Assembly: GCF_003813905.1 (NCBI RefSeq)
Contig: NZ_RPFJ01000009.1
Coordinates: 99,342-163,341 of the forward strand
DNA: 64,000 nt
Source of the DNA: Aureibaculum marinum
Lineage (GTDB): Bacteria; Bacteroidota; Bacteroidia; Flavobacteriales; Flavobacteriaceae
Reading direction: 5' to 3'
Shown here: in pieces, positions 41,984 through 50,919 of the stretch
Position numbering within the stretch: the stretch's first letter is position 1
How the letters are laid out: each line of letters begins with the position of its first letter
Notes under the pieces: model-generated
Databases searched by the model: none
Told to the model about the DNA's origin: nothing
Seen by the model: the letters and a program-made list of their open reading frames with translations, nothing else
Translations under genes and position numbers: made by a program

Positions 41984-44368
41984 TTAATTTGCTTTTAAGT
42001 CTTGTATTAATTGGTCTATTGTAAGTGTAGATTTTTCTTGGAAATTTTTTCTATAAACCACCTCAATACGTAAAGCTTTTAAACCAGAAACTCCTTGAAA
42101 ATCTTCTAATTCTAAATTTTCAATTTCACCTAAATAGTTTTTTGATTGTAAGTATTTTATATACATTAAATACTCATTAGCATCTTTATCTTGCGAATAT
42201 ATTATGGCAATTTTTCCTGGTACTGTTAAACGTTCTTTTGTACCCAATATATGTGCTTTATCGATCCTTTTTTTAATGATCTCGTACCGAATATTATAAG
42301 CTCCATCAACATCAAATTGCTTTTCATCCATTCTAAATTTTATAGATAATGGATTGCTATGAACAAGAATAAGCGAAGCTATTTCTAAATTGGTTTCATT
42401 TGTTTTATTAAGTTGATTGGCAATATTTTCCATCTCTACCATTACTTTCAATTGCCAAAGTCTAAGATTTTGTAAATATAACGGATTGAAGTTTTTGTTT
42501 TTCACCAAAGATTGTCCGATGTACATATTATGTTCAACACCATCAGTTTTGTAACGCTCAAAATAATGAGGAAACATTTCCTGAGCTTCTTCTTGCTTTT
42601 TATCAAGATAATCGGCTAATTTTTGATTCAACTTAGTAACACTTTGTTCGTATGCTTTACGTTCTTCATATACTACATGTAAATTAGGATCCAACCTATT
42701 CATGTAAACTTCAACTGATTTTTTTAGTGCAGCATTAATTGATTTAATATGCTCAAAAACAGGATAAATTTCTGATTTTAAAAAGTCAAGTATCCCAACT
42801 TCGTCCCCTGCATGAAGCCCATTTTTAACCTTCTGTAAATAATCTTTAACACGAAACATCAACTCTTCATAAATGGGTAATTTTTCAACTTTACATGCAT
42901 CGTTTAAAACATCAACTGCCAAATTCAATTGAACTACCAAATCATTCTTTATGGCTATATTTCTAGCAAAAGAAGAACCCTTTATATCTGACTGTCCATA
43001 AAGAGGATATACATTTTCAAAGACAATTTCATCTAATTTCCTATTCTCTACGCCTTTAAATCCATCTCTATAATATTTTTCAGCAGCCTCTATAAAACGC
43101 CATTTTACAGTTGGATGTATAGAAGTATAATTTTCTTGAATTGTAGCTTCTAATATATTTTTATGATCTTCTGAAGAGCGTTTTAAGGCAGCTTTAAAAA
43201 CTGGAATTATATCTTTTAATTTGTTTTGATTAATAGAATTTAATTCATAAGGCCTTTGAGACGCTATCTCTAACAAAGCCAGATCATTACCATTAGTAAC
43301 ACGTATTGGAATAAGTATAACACTACCAATACCATTAGCTTTCAAATCTTTATAAAAATCATTTTTTCTAGTTAATCTGCCATATTTTTCAACATCAGAA
43401 ATTGTAACTATTTCATTTTTGTTAAAAACAGAATTTAAAACATCAGTACAAAAGTAATTTTCACAATCAATAACAGCTTGGTTATTTATTATTAAACTAT
43501 CGGATTTTCTAATTTTAGCATCGCAAAACTTCATGTTTACTGTATCCAAAATAGAGAACCCAAGTTTTAAATCTTTAATGTTATAAAAAACACTTAAATT
43601 TTCTCTTACATCAGCTATAAGATTATCATCTTGTTTTAATAAATTTCTGGTTAATGAAGATAAAATTTCATCTGGAGTTACATCAAAAAGATTTACTAAT
43701 ACAAACCCTTTAAAAATATAGCTATTAGGAGGAAATTTTTCTTTCCAAACATCTATATTATCATAATTATCTAACAACAACTTATAATCTTCATCGGTAA
43801 TTTTAGGAGCATTTTCAGTAGGTATTATATCTGAAAAATCACCATTGAGAGCAACTCTAAAGTGTTTTGTAACCCCTAACTCTTTATCTGGAATGTCAAA
43901 AAAGAAAGGACGTTTAAGATCTATATTATATCCATAGCAGTAAGATAAAATCATTACACAACCATGAATATAAAGTTCATTTTCGTGAAAATTTCGAATT
44001 ATAAACTTATAATCTTCACCAGCATTTTGTATTATATTTTTAAACCTATTTGAAAATTTAAATGAGGTAAACGAAAAAGGAATACTCGCTGCTTTAATCT
44101 CATTATTGGTAAGTATCTCAGGAAACAATCCTTCCAACAATAAATCTATTTGATCTTTATATTTAAGCAATAAAGCCTCATCAGTAAAACCATTAATTAG
44201 CTCAGGGTAGTTATCTAAATATTCAACTAAAAACTTGGCAGACTTATGGTAAGGATGTTTTTTATTTCTAACATATTTTTTATAAAACAAATATACCTTT
44301 TCAAAACTTACCTGAAGTTGTAATGGAAACGAATTATATTTTAAATCTTCTGATTGACGTATTACCAC
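41984..44368 (-). CDS. Large GAF-like domain protein, function unknown
   Basis: A 794-residue cytoplasmic protein starting with GTG (44366-44368). I recognise a GAF-like segment near residues 290-395 (SVFNKNEIVTISDVEKYGRL, GIGSVILIPIRV, LALLEIASQRP), a fold often used for small-molecule or cyclic-nucleotide sensing. The rest is long and mostly helical, with a coiled stretch around 560-620. No signal, membrane segment or catalytic motif is visible. It heads the group with the HD/PycTM protein (3-bp gap) and the phosphoesterase fusion. Possible role as the sensor of that unit; not established. Confidence 0.68.
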   Translation of the reverse strand: MVIRQSEDLKYNSFPLQLQVSFEKVYLFYKKYVRNKKHPYHKSAKFLVEYLDNYPELINGFTDEALLLKYKDQIDLLLEGLFPEILTNNEIKAASIPFSFTSFKFSNRFKNIIQNAGEDYKFIIRNFHENELYIHGCVMILSYCYGYNIDLKRPFFFDIPDKELGVTKHFRVALNGDFSDIIPTENAPKITDEDYKLLLDNYDNIDVWKEKFPPNSYIFKGFVLVNLFDVTPDEILSSLTRNLLKQDDNLIADVRENLSVFYNIKDLKLGFSILDTVNMKFCDAKIRKSDSLIINNQAVIDCENYFCTDVLNSVFNKNEIVTISDVEKYGRLTRKNDFYKDLKANGIGSVILIPIRVTNGNDLALLEIASQRPYELNSINQNKLKDIIPVFKAALKRSSEDHKNILEATIQENYTSIHPTVKWRFIEAAEKYYRDGFKGVENRKLDEIVFENVYPLYGQSDIKGSSFARNIAIKNDLVVQLNLAVDVLNDACKVEKLPIYEELMFRVKDYLQKVKNGLHAGDEVGILDFLKSEIYPVFEHIKSINAALKKSVEVYMNRLDPNLHVVYEERKAYEQSVTKLNQKLADYLDKKQEEAQEMFPHYFERYKTDGVEHNMYIGQSLVKNKNFNPLYLQNLRLWQLKVMVEMENIANQLNKTNETNLEIASLILVHSNPLSIKFRMDEKQFDVDGAYNIRYEIIKKRIDKAHILGTKERLTVPGKIAIIYSQDKDANEYLMYIKYLQSKNYLGEIENLELEDFQGVSGLKALRIEVVYRKNFQEKSTLTIDQLIQDLKAN

Positions 44369-44438
44369 AATTTAGTTTTTTAATTAATAAATAACAGATT
44401 TGTATAGGTTTAGACGTAACAACTCCCTTTAAATAACA

Positions 44439-45647
44439 TTAACCATAATCAGCTAATAGTTTTTTAGATATTCTCGAACTTGCAATTAATGCTGCCAGAT
44501 ATCCTAAGGAAAGAATTGTAAAAAACACAACTACTACATTAAATAATGTAAATTTTACTGGGTAAGCTAATGAAGCATTAATCATTATTAAACCAAAATA
44601 ATTTTGCAACAACACAAAAGTTATGGCTAAAACTAACCCCAAAACTAAACCAAACAACGAAAGTAAAAATCCTTGAAAAATAAATATTTTTTTTATTTCT
44701 TTTAAGCTTGCTCCTAAGTTAAACAACGTTTTCAAATTTTCACGTTTATCTAAAATCATCATTACTATTGCCCCAATAACATTAAATAAAGCAATAATCA
44801 ATATTAGTGTAAAAATTAAATATGAAACTAAATTTTCAGTATTTAACATTTTGTGAAAAACAGCATTCAGTTGCTCTCTAGTTTCTATTTTAAACTTATT
44901 TCCTAGTTTTTGCTGTAGCACTTCAATAACTTGACTTCTATTTACATTCTCTGCCAATTTTAATTCTATTGCCGAAATTTGATTCGGTTTATAATCTAGC
45001 AAACTTTGTACCATAGTTAAGTGAGCAAACACATAATTTCGATCCAACTCTTCGGTTAATCTAAAAACTCCAACAGCCTGAAAATTAAGTGTATTAAATG
45101 CTGTTTTAGGATTAGTCACATATCCCTTACCTGGTTTTGGAACTGAAACTTTTAGAGACTCTGAGTAATCATATGTACCAAGTGATAGTATGGCAGAAAC
45201 CCCATTGCCTATCACTACAGTATTAATGGCTTCTTTATCTAACCAATCACCAACATAAATCGCCGTGTCTATATTATTTACTGACAAATAGTTATCATCA
45301 ACACCTTTTATACTTGCAATGTGAGATTTTTCATTGTAACTAAAAAAGGCTCTTTCTTCTACTACTTTACTATAATGCTTTATACGATTATCATTTAAAA
45401 CAGAAGCAATTGAATCATTAAAAAAAAATGATTTCCCTTCAGTGGCACTTACTTTTAAATCAGGATCTGAAACTCTAATAAAATCTAAACTAAAATCTTT
45501 TAATCCTGAAAAAACAGACAATACTATAAACAAAGCCATTGTACCCACTACAACACCAGTAGCCGCTATTATAGTAATAATATTTATTGCATTATTACTA
45601 CTTTTAGATAATAAATATCGTTTAGCTATGTATAAAGGAAATTGCAA
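44439..45647 (-). CDS. LolC/E-like (FtsX/MacB-type) ABC permease
   Basis: A 402-residue inner-membrane protein with the four-helix layout of LolC/E: one helix at 22-45, a large periplasmic domain (50-270), and three helices near 275-300, 320-345 and 370-392. The N-terminal MQFPLYIAKRYLLSKSSNNA is typical, as are the FtsX-like motif and the closing SSRISKKLLA. It would move lipoproteins from the inner membrane toward LolA, or act in a MacB-type process. No ATPase gene (LolD) is adjacent. It begins 1 bp after rbfA, so the two are co-transcribed. Confidence 0.86.
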   Translation of the reverse strand: MQFPLYIAKRYLLSKSSNNAINIITIIAATGVVVGTMALFIVLSVFSGLKDFSLDFIRVSDPDLKVSATEGKSFFFNDSIASVLNDNRIKHYSKVVEERAFFSYNEKSHIASIKGVDDNYLSVNNIDTAIYVGDWLDKEAINTVVIGNGVSAILSLGTYDYSESLKVSVPKPGKGYVTNPKTAFNTLNFQAVGVFRLTEELDRNYVFAHLTMVQSLLDYKPNQISAIELKLAENVNRSQVIEVLQQKLGNKFKIETREQLNAVFHKMLNTENLVSYLIFTLILIIALFNVIGAIVMMILDKRENLKTLFNLGASLKEIKKIFIFQGFLLSLFGLVLGLVLAITFVLLQNYFGLIMINASLAYPVKFTLFNVVVVFFTILSLGYLAALIASSRISKKLLADYG

Positions 45648-45648
45648 T

Positions 45649-46041
45649 TTATCGTTTTTGTCTTTTTGATAAAATATTTGGATTTTTTATTGGATTTTCA
45701 ACATCTCCTTTTAAAGATTGATCTATACTTTCTATATAGTCTAAAGAATCGTCTAAATAAAAAGTAAGATTGGGCATACGACGTAATTGATTTTTTGTTC
45801 GCTGAGCCAATTCGTGCCTAATTAAAGGAGTATTAGATGTTACACCTTCCATTATTTCTGTAGCCTTATCAGTAGGAAAAATACTTAGATATACTTTTGC
45901 ATCAGATAAATCTGAAGTTACATTAACTTTAGTTACCGAAATAATTACGCCTTTCATTCCATCTCGTGCTGCATGCTGTAATACATCCACTAAATCTTTC
46001 TGTAAAACACTGGCTATTTTTTTCTGTCTATTTGTTTCCAT
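45649..46041 (-). CDS. rbfA: Ribosome-binding factor A
   Basis: A 130-residue KH-type protein that helps 16S rRNA 5'-end maturation on the 30S subunit. Seen: METNRQKKIASVLQKDLVDV at the start, KVNVTSDLSDAKVYLSIFPT, and PNLTFYLDDSLDYIESIDQ near residue 92. The C-terminal tail (NPIKNPNILSKRQKR) is basic. A TAnnTTTG box lies only 4 bp upstream of the ATG, so its transcript may have almost no leader. It is paired with the LolC/E-like permease. Divergent from ftsX across a 368-bp gap. Confidence 0.92.
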   Translation of the reverse strand: METNRQKKIASVLQKDLVDVLQHAARDGMKGVIISVTKVNVTSDLSDAKVYLSIFPTDKATEIMEGVTSNTPLIRHELAQRTKNQLRRMPNLTFYLDDSLDYIESIDQSLKGDVENPIKNPNILSKRQKR

Positions 46042-46045
46042 AATG

Positions 46046-46053
46046 CAAAAATA
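46046..46053 (-). promoter_or_regulatory. -7 promoter element for rbfA
   Basis: The minus strand reads TATTTTTG, ending 4 bp before the ATG. A start at the usual distance would fall on the first codon. Confidence 0.5.
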
Positions 46054-46130
46054 GGTTATAAAACTGAACTTTTGTTTTAAGCTGTTATTTTATATTACAA
46101 TATTGCTTATTAAATAAATAAGTTATTCAA

Positions 46131-46151
46131 AAATAGTAAGACTTACTATTT
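46131..46151. repeat. Perfect dyad in the rbfA-ftsX gap
   Basis: AAATAGTAAG-A-CTTACTATTT, a 10-bp inverted repeat about a single base. It lies in the 368-bp divergent region (46042-46409), whose only other structures I see are the short dyad ATTGCG-A-CGCAAT (46272-46284) and the rbfA promoter. There is no T-run, so it resembles an operator rather than a terminator. Confidence 0.4.
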
Positions 46152-46409
46152 ATTTAATAAAAAATTAAGCTAAACTTTGAGTATCAAAACAAAATATTAG
46201 GGTATTTACTACAAAAAATTGGAATGGGTTTTTAATCAATTTACACCTACAATTTAAGCAAAAATAAGTATATTGCGACGCAATTTTCTAACACGTACAG
46301 AACAAATAGCTACAGTTATTTCTTCTTAATGGTTTTGTAAAAAGTTCATTACAGAAGTGATAAATGGGTAACAGAAAAAGTTATCATCAGAAAATTTAAT
46401 TTTTTATCA

Positions 46410-47288
46410 ATGAGTACATCTTTTGAAAAATATCAAAAAAGGCGACTAAAATCTTCCTATTTTTCTGTAATACTAAGTATCGCATTTGTATTATTTTTAT
46501 TGGGATTGTTTGGACTTTTAGTTTTAAATACGAAAAAAGTTTCGGATTACTTTAAAGAGCAATCTTCAATTACAATTTTTCTAAAAGACAATGCTGATCA
46601 ACAAAAAGTAAAAAACTTACAAACTCTATTAGAGAGCGAGCCGTATACAAAATCTATCACCTATATTTCAAAAGATGAAGCTGCAAAAATAGCAATTGAA
46701 GAAAATGGTGAAGACTTTATGGAGTTTTTGGGTTACAATCCTTTAAAAAATGCTTATGATTTATTTATAAAAGCAGATTATGTATCGCCTGAAAAAATGA
46801 CTGAAATTGAAAAGAATTTAGCAAAAAATGAAGTTGTTTATGAAGTTTCTTATGATAAACCTCTAATTGACTTATTAACTAAAAACATAAAACGCATCAG
46901 TCTTTGGGTACTTGTTTTTAGTAGTATATTTGTCTTCATTGCAATGCTTTTAATTAATAACTCTATTCGATTGTCAGTTTACTCGAAAAGATTTACAATA
47001 AAAACTATGCAATTGGTTGGTGCCACAAAACGTTTTATTAGAAAACCTTTTGTTTGGAGTAGTATTAAGCTGGGTGCATTAGGTGCACTTGTCGCTTTAG
47101 TTGCATTAGCCATTGCTATGTATTATTTAAATATTAACTTTCCTGAATTTGGATTTTTAGAAAATAAAGAATTATTGGCTATTCTATTTATCAGTATTTT
47201 TTTAATGGGAATTATAATTTCATGGATAAGTGCTTTTTTTGCAACACAACGGTTTTTAAATTTACGAACAGATCAATTATATTATTAA
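46410..47288 (+). CDS. ftsX: Cell division protein FtsX
   Basis: A 292-residue inner-membrane protein. Helix 1 lies at 20-43, the periplasmic domain runs to about 160 (KEQSSITIFLKDNADQQKVK; YISKDEAAKIAIEENGEDF), and three more helices follow (about 168-190, 220-245, 260-282). The NSIRLSVYSKRFTIKTMQLV segment is the FtsX signature. With FtsE (not in this window) it activates peptidoglycan hydrolases at division. It is the first gene of ftsX-DUF3098-uppP-truB, with 1-, 3- and 2-bp gaps. Confidence 0.93.
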   Translation: MSTSFEKYQKRRLKSSYFSVILSIAFVLFLLGLFGLLVLNTKKVSDYFKEQSSITIFLKDNADQQKVKNLQTLLESEPYTKSITYISKDEAAKIAIEENGEDFMEFLGYNPLKNAYDLFIKADYVSPEKMTEIEKNLAKNEVVYEVSYDKPLIDLLTKNIKRISLWVLVFSSIFVFIAMLLINNSIRLSVYSKRFTIKTMQLVGATKRFIRKPFVWSSIKLGALGALVALVALAIAMYYLNINFPEFGFLENKELLAILFISIFLMGIIISWISAFFATQRFLNLRTDQLYY

Positions 47289-47289
47289 G

Positions 47290-47541
47290 ATGAATAAAAA
47301 AGATATCCAAAATAAACCGAATAGTGAATTTCTTTTTAGCAAGAAGAATTATATGATAATGGTTGTTGGTCTAGTAGTAATTGCTATAGGCTTTATATTG
47401 ATGGCTGGTGGTGGCAGCGATGACCCAATGGTTTTTAATGAAAAAATTTATAATTTTCAAAGAATTAGATTAGCTCCTACTCTTGTACTTATTGGCTTAG
47501 CCATAGAAATTTTTGCTATTTTTGCCAACCCCAACAAATAA
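47290..47541 (+). CDS. DUF3098 membrane protein
   Basis: An 83-residue protein with a short cytoplasmic head (1-19), one helix at 21-40 (NYMIMVVGLVVIAIGFILMA), a soluble loop with the family segment GGSDDPMVFNEKIYNFQRIR, and a second helix at 61-78. Its place between ftsX and uppP is characteristic of flavobacteria and suggests a function in cell-envelope growth or division; none is proven. It is translated 1 bp after ftsX and 3 bp before uppP. Confidence 0.9.
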   Translation: MNKKDIQNKPNSEFLFSKKNYMIMVVGLVVIAIGFILMAGGGSDDPMVFNEKIYNFQRIRLAPTLVLIGLAIEIFAIFANPNK

Positions 47542-47544
47542 TTC

Positions 47545-48339
47545 ATGAGTTACATAGAAGCTATTATTTTAGGCCTAATTCAAGGCTTAACAGAATTTTT
47601 ACCCGTATCTTCAAGTGGACATTTAGAATTAGCTAAAGCTATATTTGGCGACAATTCTTTACCCGAAGAAAGTTTAACCTTTACTGTAATCTTACATTTT
47701 GCTACAGCTTTAAGTACTTTAATTGTATTTAGAGCAGAAGTATTTCAAATTTTTAAAGGATTATTTCAATTCAAATGGAACGATGAGATGATTTTTTCAT
47801 TAAAAATTATTATTTCTATGTTTCCTGCAGTAATTATAGGATTATTATTTGAAGAACAATTAGAATCATTTTTTGGAGGTAAAATTTTACTTGTAGGATG
47901 TATGCTTTTGGTTACAGCCATTTTATTATTATTGGCAGATAGAGCAAAAAATACAACCAAAGACGTTTCCAACACTAACGCTTTAATCATAGGAATTTCT
48001 CAAGCCATTGCTATGTTACCAGGTATTTCTAGATCTGGTGCAACCATTTCTACATCAGTTTTATTAGGTATTGATCGTACCAAAGCTGCTCGATTTTCAT
48101 TCTTAATGGTAGTTCCATTAATTTTTGGAAAAGTAGCTAAAGACATCATGAGTGGAGATGTAAATTTTGAAAATGCACAATTTGGACAAATGTCTTTAGG
48201 TTTTTTTGCCGCCTTTATTTCAGGTTTATTTGCTTGTACATGGATGATTTCTTTAGTTAAAAAAAGTAAACTTTCATATTTTGCAATCTATTGCACCATC
48301 GTTGGATTAGTTGCTATTGGTTATGCTCTATTCTTTTAA
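47545..48339 (+). CDS. uppP: Undecaprenyl-diphosphatase
   Basis: A 264-residue polytopic inner-membrane enzyme that recycles the lipid carrier of peptidoglycan synthesis. The catalytic motifs are GLTEFLPVSSSGHLEL near residue 15 and MLPGISRSGATIS near residue 156. About seven hydrophobic segments are visible. It follows DUF3098 after 3 bp and precedes truB after 2 bp. Confidence 0.94.
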   Translation: MSYIEAIILGLIQGLTEFLPVSSSGHLELAKAIFGDNSLPEESLTFTVILHFATALSTLIVFRAEVFQIFKGLFQFKWNDEMIFSLKIIISMFPAVIIGLLFEEQLESFFGGKILLVGCMLLVTAILLLLADRAKNTTKDVSNTNALIIGISQAIAMLPGISRSGATISTSVLLGIDRTKAARFSFLMVVPLIFGKVAKDIMSGDVNFENAQFGQMSLGFFAAFISGLFACTWMISLVKKSKLSYFAIYCTIVGLVAIGYALFF

Positions 48340-48341
48340 CA

Positions 48342-49031
48342 ATGACTGTAGAAGATTATAAAAACGGACAAGTTATTCTGATTGATAAGCCCTTAAAGTG
48401 GACTTCCTTTCAAGTTGTAAACAAACTACGATGGGCAATAAAACAGCGTTTTAATATAAAAAAAATTAAAGTTGGTCATGCTGGCACTTTAGACCCTTTA
48501 GCAACAGGATTATTAATTCTTTGTACCGGAAAGTTCACAAAAAAAATTGACGAATTTCAAGCTCAAGTAAAAGAATATACGGGAACTTTTACTGTGGGTG
48601 CTACAACACCTTCTTACGACTTAGAAACTGAAATTAATCAGCATTTTAAAATTGATCACATAACCGATGAATTAATTCTCAATGCAACTCAACAATTTAT
48701 TGGAGACATTCAACAAAAACCACCACTATTTTCTGCTTTAAAAAAAGATGGAAAACGTTTATATGAGCTTGCTAGAGCGGGAGAAACCACAGAAATTAAA
48801 TTACGAAATATAAATATCTCTGAATTTGAAATTACAGCTATAAACTTACCAAAAATTGAATTTAGAGTTGTTTGTAGTAAAGGTACTTATATTCGTTCTT
48901 TAGCATATGATTTTGGCAAAGCATTAAACTCTGGGGCTCATTTGTCTGAATTAAGACGTACAAAAATTGGAAACTTCAATGTAAATAATGCTATCAGTAT
49001 AGACTCTTTCTTAACTGAATTGAATAATTAA
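48342..49031 (+). CDS. truB: tRNA pseudouridine-55 synthase
   Basis: A 229-residue enzyme making pseudouridine 55 in the T-loop of tRNAs. The catalytic aspartate is in GHAGTLDPLATGLL near residue 47, and GTYIRSLAYDFGKAL is the second conserved block. The ATG at 48342, 2 bp after uppP, matches the family N-terminus (YKNGQVILIDKPLKWTS); the longer frame from 48291 overlaps uppP and is rejected. The protein lacks a PUA domain, as in short TruB forms. Last gene of the operon. Confidence 0.93.
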   Translation: MTVEDYKNGQVILIDKPLKWTSFQVVNKLRWAIKQRFNIKKIKVGHAGTLDPLATGLLILCTGKFTKKIDEFQAQVKEYTGTFTVGATTPSYDLETEINQHFKIDHITDELILNATQQFIGDIQQKPPLFSALKKDGKRLYELARAGETTEIKLRNINISEFEITAINLPKIEFRVVCSKGTYIRSLAYDFGKALNSGAHLSELRRTKIGNFNVNNAISIDSFLTELNN

Positions 49032-49070
49032 CCTATTTAAAGAGCAAAAAATAAATTTTTAATAATAAAA

Positions 49071-49099
49071 AACACCAAATTCATTATGAACTTGGTGTT
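49071..49099 (-). terminator. Terminator of the thioredoxin-like gene
   Basis: AACACCAA-a-TTCAT pairs with ATGAA-c-TTGGTGTT across one base. On the minus strand the stem is followed by TTTTTATTATT, so it ends the gene at 49193-49801. The plus strand has no T-run, so it is not a good terminator for truB. Confidence 0.72.
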
Positions 49100-49192
49100 C
49101 TCAATAAAGCATGAACCACCACATGCAATTTAATTATGTATAAATATAGTCTCTAATTATATAATTTTACAAAAGCAACATTCTTATAATTT

Positions 49193-49801
49193 TTAGACCA
49201 ACTGACCTACATTTAACAACTCTAACAAGTCGCTTTCTATAGATTTACCTTTATCTAAATTATACCAATTTTGCAACTTTTCTTTAAACGCAGCATCTAA
49301 TACACCATATTTCTCTTTCTGTTCCATTACCATCTGAGTTGCAACTGTTGGTCTTGGACCAAAAGTACCCGACACTTCTAAGCTTTCAGCATTTATCATT
49401 ATTAATTTAGGAATTGACTTACCTCCATTGGTTAAAAATTGATTCATTAATTCTTCATTTTCATCTCGCAACACAATTTTTAATTCAATATTTTCTGAAG
49501 CCTCTGCTACTTTATTGATTATTGGTAATACTTGAGCAGCGTCACCACACCACCCTTCTACTAACACCAACCATACATACTTTTCAGCAACACTTTTTAA
49601 AGCTTCAACTGTACTTTCAGCAACGGAAAAAGTTTTATCCAAACGTTTCATTCTACTGTTATTCAATTTGCTATAATGAAGCAACTCTTCTGATTGATTT
49701 GGACCTGTAGATTTACCTTCTTTTAAAAGCCCTGCAACCAAATCTCTATATTGTTGATATGTAATTGCGTTTTCTAAACTATTTTTTATAATATTTTTCA
49801 T
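49193..49801 (-). CDS. Thioredoxin-like protein with a single active-site cysteine
   Basis: A 202-residue cytoplasmic protein. The thioredoxin fold is seen in VWLVLVEGWCGDAAQVLPII (about residues 76-95), IELKIVLRDENEELM and SIPKLIMI (cis-proline). The usual CxxC is replaced by WCGDA, leaving one cysteine. This pattern (WCxDA) is known in a large group of thioredoxin-like proteins without an established function. Monothiol reduction, or a binding role, is possible. It has its own TAnnTTTG promoter and terminator and is a single-gene unit. Confidence 0.8.
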   Translation of the reverse strand: MKNIIKNSLENAITYQQYRDLVAGLLKEGKSTGPNQSEELLHYSKLNNSRMKRLDKTFSVAESTVEALKSVAEKYVWLVLVEGWCGDAAQVLPIINKVAEASENIELKIVLRDENEELMNQFLTNGGKSIPKLIMINAESLEVSGTFGPRPTVATQMVMEQKEKYGVLDAAFKEKLQNWYNLDKGKSIESDLLELLNVGQLV

Positions 49802-49825
49802 CTATCTGTTTATTTTTTTAGCCAG

Positions 49826-49833
49826 CAAATTTA
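49826..49833 (-). promoter_or_regulatory. -7 promoter element for the thioredoxin-like gene
   Basis: The minus strand reads TAAATTTG (TAnnTTTG), 24 bp before the ATG. Confidence 0.55.
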
Positions 49834-49875
49834 AGATTTAATTAGTCGGTGCTTTGTTACAAATATTACAATAAC

Positions 49876-50817
49876 TTAATTATTCTTTAAATTCTGCAAC
49901 ATTACTTGAGTCATTTTCTCCAAATCAAATTTAGGTTTCCAACCCCAATCCTTTATAGCCTGACTGTCATCAATACTCTGTGGCCAACTATCAGCAATTT
50001 TCTGTCTAAAATCAGGTGTGTAAGTTATTTTAAAATCTGCAATGTGTTTTTTTATAGATTCTGCTATTTCTTTTGGTGTAAAATTTACTGCACTAATGTT
50101 ATAAGAAACAAAATCTTCAGGAACTTCTGCTTCCATTAAATTTATAGTAGCATCAATTGCATCATCCATATACATCATAGGTAATCTTGTATCCTCTGAT
50201 AAAAAGCAATCGTAAGCTCCATCTTCTAACGCTTTATGATAAATTTCTACAGCATAATCTGTAGTACCACCTCCAGGAGGTGTTTTCCAGCTAATAATTC
50301 CAGGATAACGAACACTTCTCACATCAATACCATACTTTGTTTTATAATATGCACACCAGCGTTCTCCTGCCAATTTACTGATGCCGTAAACTGTAGAAGG
50401 TTCAGAAATGGTTACTTGTGGTGTGTTTATTGTCGGAGTACTTTTCCCAAATACGGCTATAGAACTTGGCCAAAATACCTTTTTTAGATGTCCTTCCTGA
50501 GCCAACTCAAGCACATACATCAAACTATTCATATTTAAATCCCAAGCTCTATGTGGATATTTTTCGGCAACAACGGATACCATAGCAGCCATTAAATAGA
50601 CTTCAGAAACATTGTGCTTTTTAATAATATTTAAAATGGAGTTTTTATAGGTTGCATCTAATATTTCAAACACACCTCCTTGCATTAATTCATTATACCC
50701 TTCTTTTATGTCAGATGCAATAACTTTATTATTTCCATAAACATTGCGTAACTTAAGTACTAGTTCAGAGCCTATCTGTCCACAAGCTCCAATAACTAGT
50801 ATAGTAGAATTATTCAT
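49876..50817 (-). CDS. SDR-type L-threonine 3-dehydrogenase
   Basis: A 313-residue NAD-dependent epimerase/dehydratase-fold enzyme. The NAD loop GACGQIGSEL is at residues 10-19, the catalytic pair is in SEPSTVYGISKLAGE (Tyr-x3-Lys near 144-148), and VRYPGIISWKTPPGGGTTDY is a hallmark of the short-chain threonine dehydrogenases. Those oxidise threonine to 2-amino-3-ketobutyrate, a step toward glycine. The next enzyme (Kbl) is not in the window. Another NDP-sugar epimerase activity is less likely. Single-gene unit with its own promoter. Confidence 0.87.
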   Translation of the reverse strand: MNNSTILVIGACGQIGSELVLKLRNVYGNNKVIASDIKEGYNELMQGGVFEILDATYKNSILNIIKKHNVSEVYLMAAMVSVVAEKYPHRAWDLNMNSLMYVLELAQEGHLKKVFWPSSIAVFGKSTPTINTPQVTISEPSTVYGISKLAGERWCAYYKTKYGIDVRSVRYPGIISWKTPPGGGTTDYAVEIYHKALEDGAYDCFLSEDTRLPMMYMDDAIDATINLMEAEVPEDFVSYNISAVNFTPKEIAESIKKHIADFKITYTPDFRQKIADSWPQSIDDSQAIKDWGWKPKFDLEKMTQVMLQNLKNN

Positions 50818-50839
50818 ATTTTCTAATTTGGTAGTGTCG

Positions 50840-50847
50840 CAAATTTA
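50840..50847 (-). promoter_or_regulatory. -7 promoter element for the threonine dehydrogenase gene
   Basis: The minus strand reads TAAATTTG (TAnnTTTG), 22 bp before the ATG. Confidence 0.55.
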
Positions 50848-50891
50848 ATAAAATATTTATGTCATTCTCTTCAGTAGGTTACTAATTTATT

Positions 50892-50899
50892 TAACTTTG
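50892..50899 (+). promoter_or_regulatory. -7 promoter element for the lipoprotein gene
   Basis: TAACTTTG matches TAnnTTTG. A GTG at 50899 that could extend the gene lies in this element, so the ATG at 50920 is the true start. Confidence 0.62.
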
Positions 50900-50919
50900 T
50901 GCATAGACTTTTCGTAATT

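Noticed and set aside
37094..44368. A complete Pycsar defence operon
   Set aside because: The effector-like membrane domain is present but no uridylate or cytidylate cyclase gene lies in or beside the group.
46131..46151. Intrinsic terminator in the rbfA-ftsX gap
   Set aside because: The dyad has almost no loop and no T-run, and no gene ends there.
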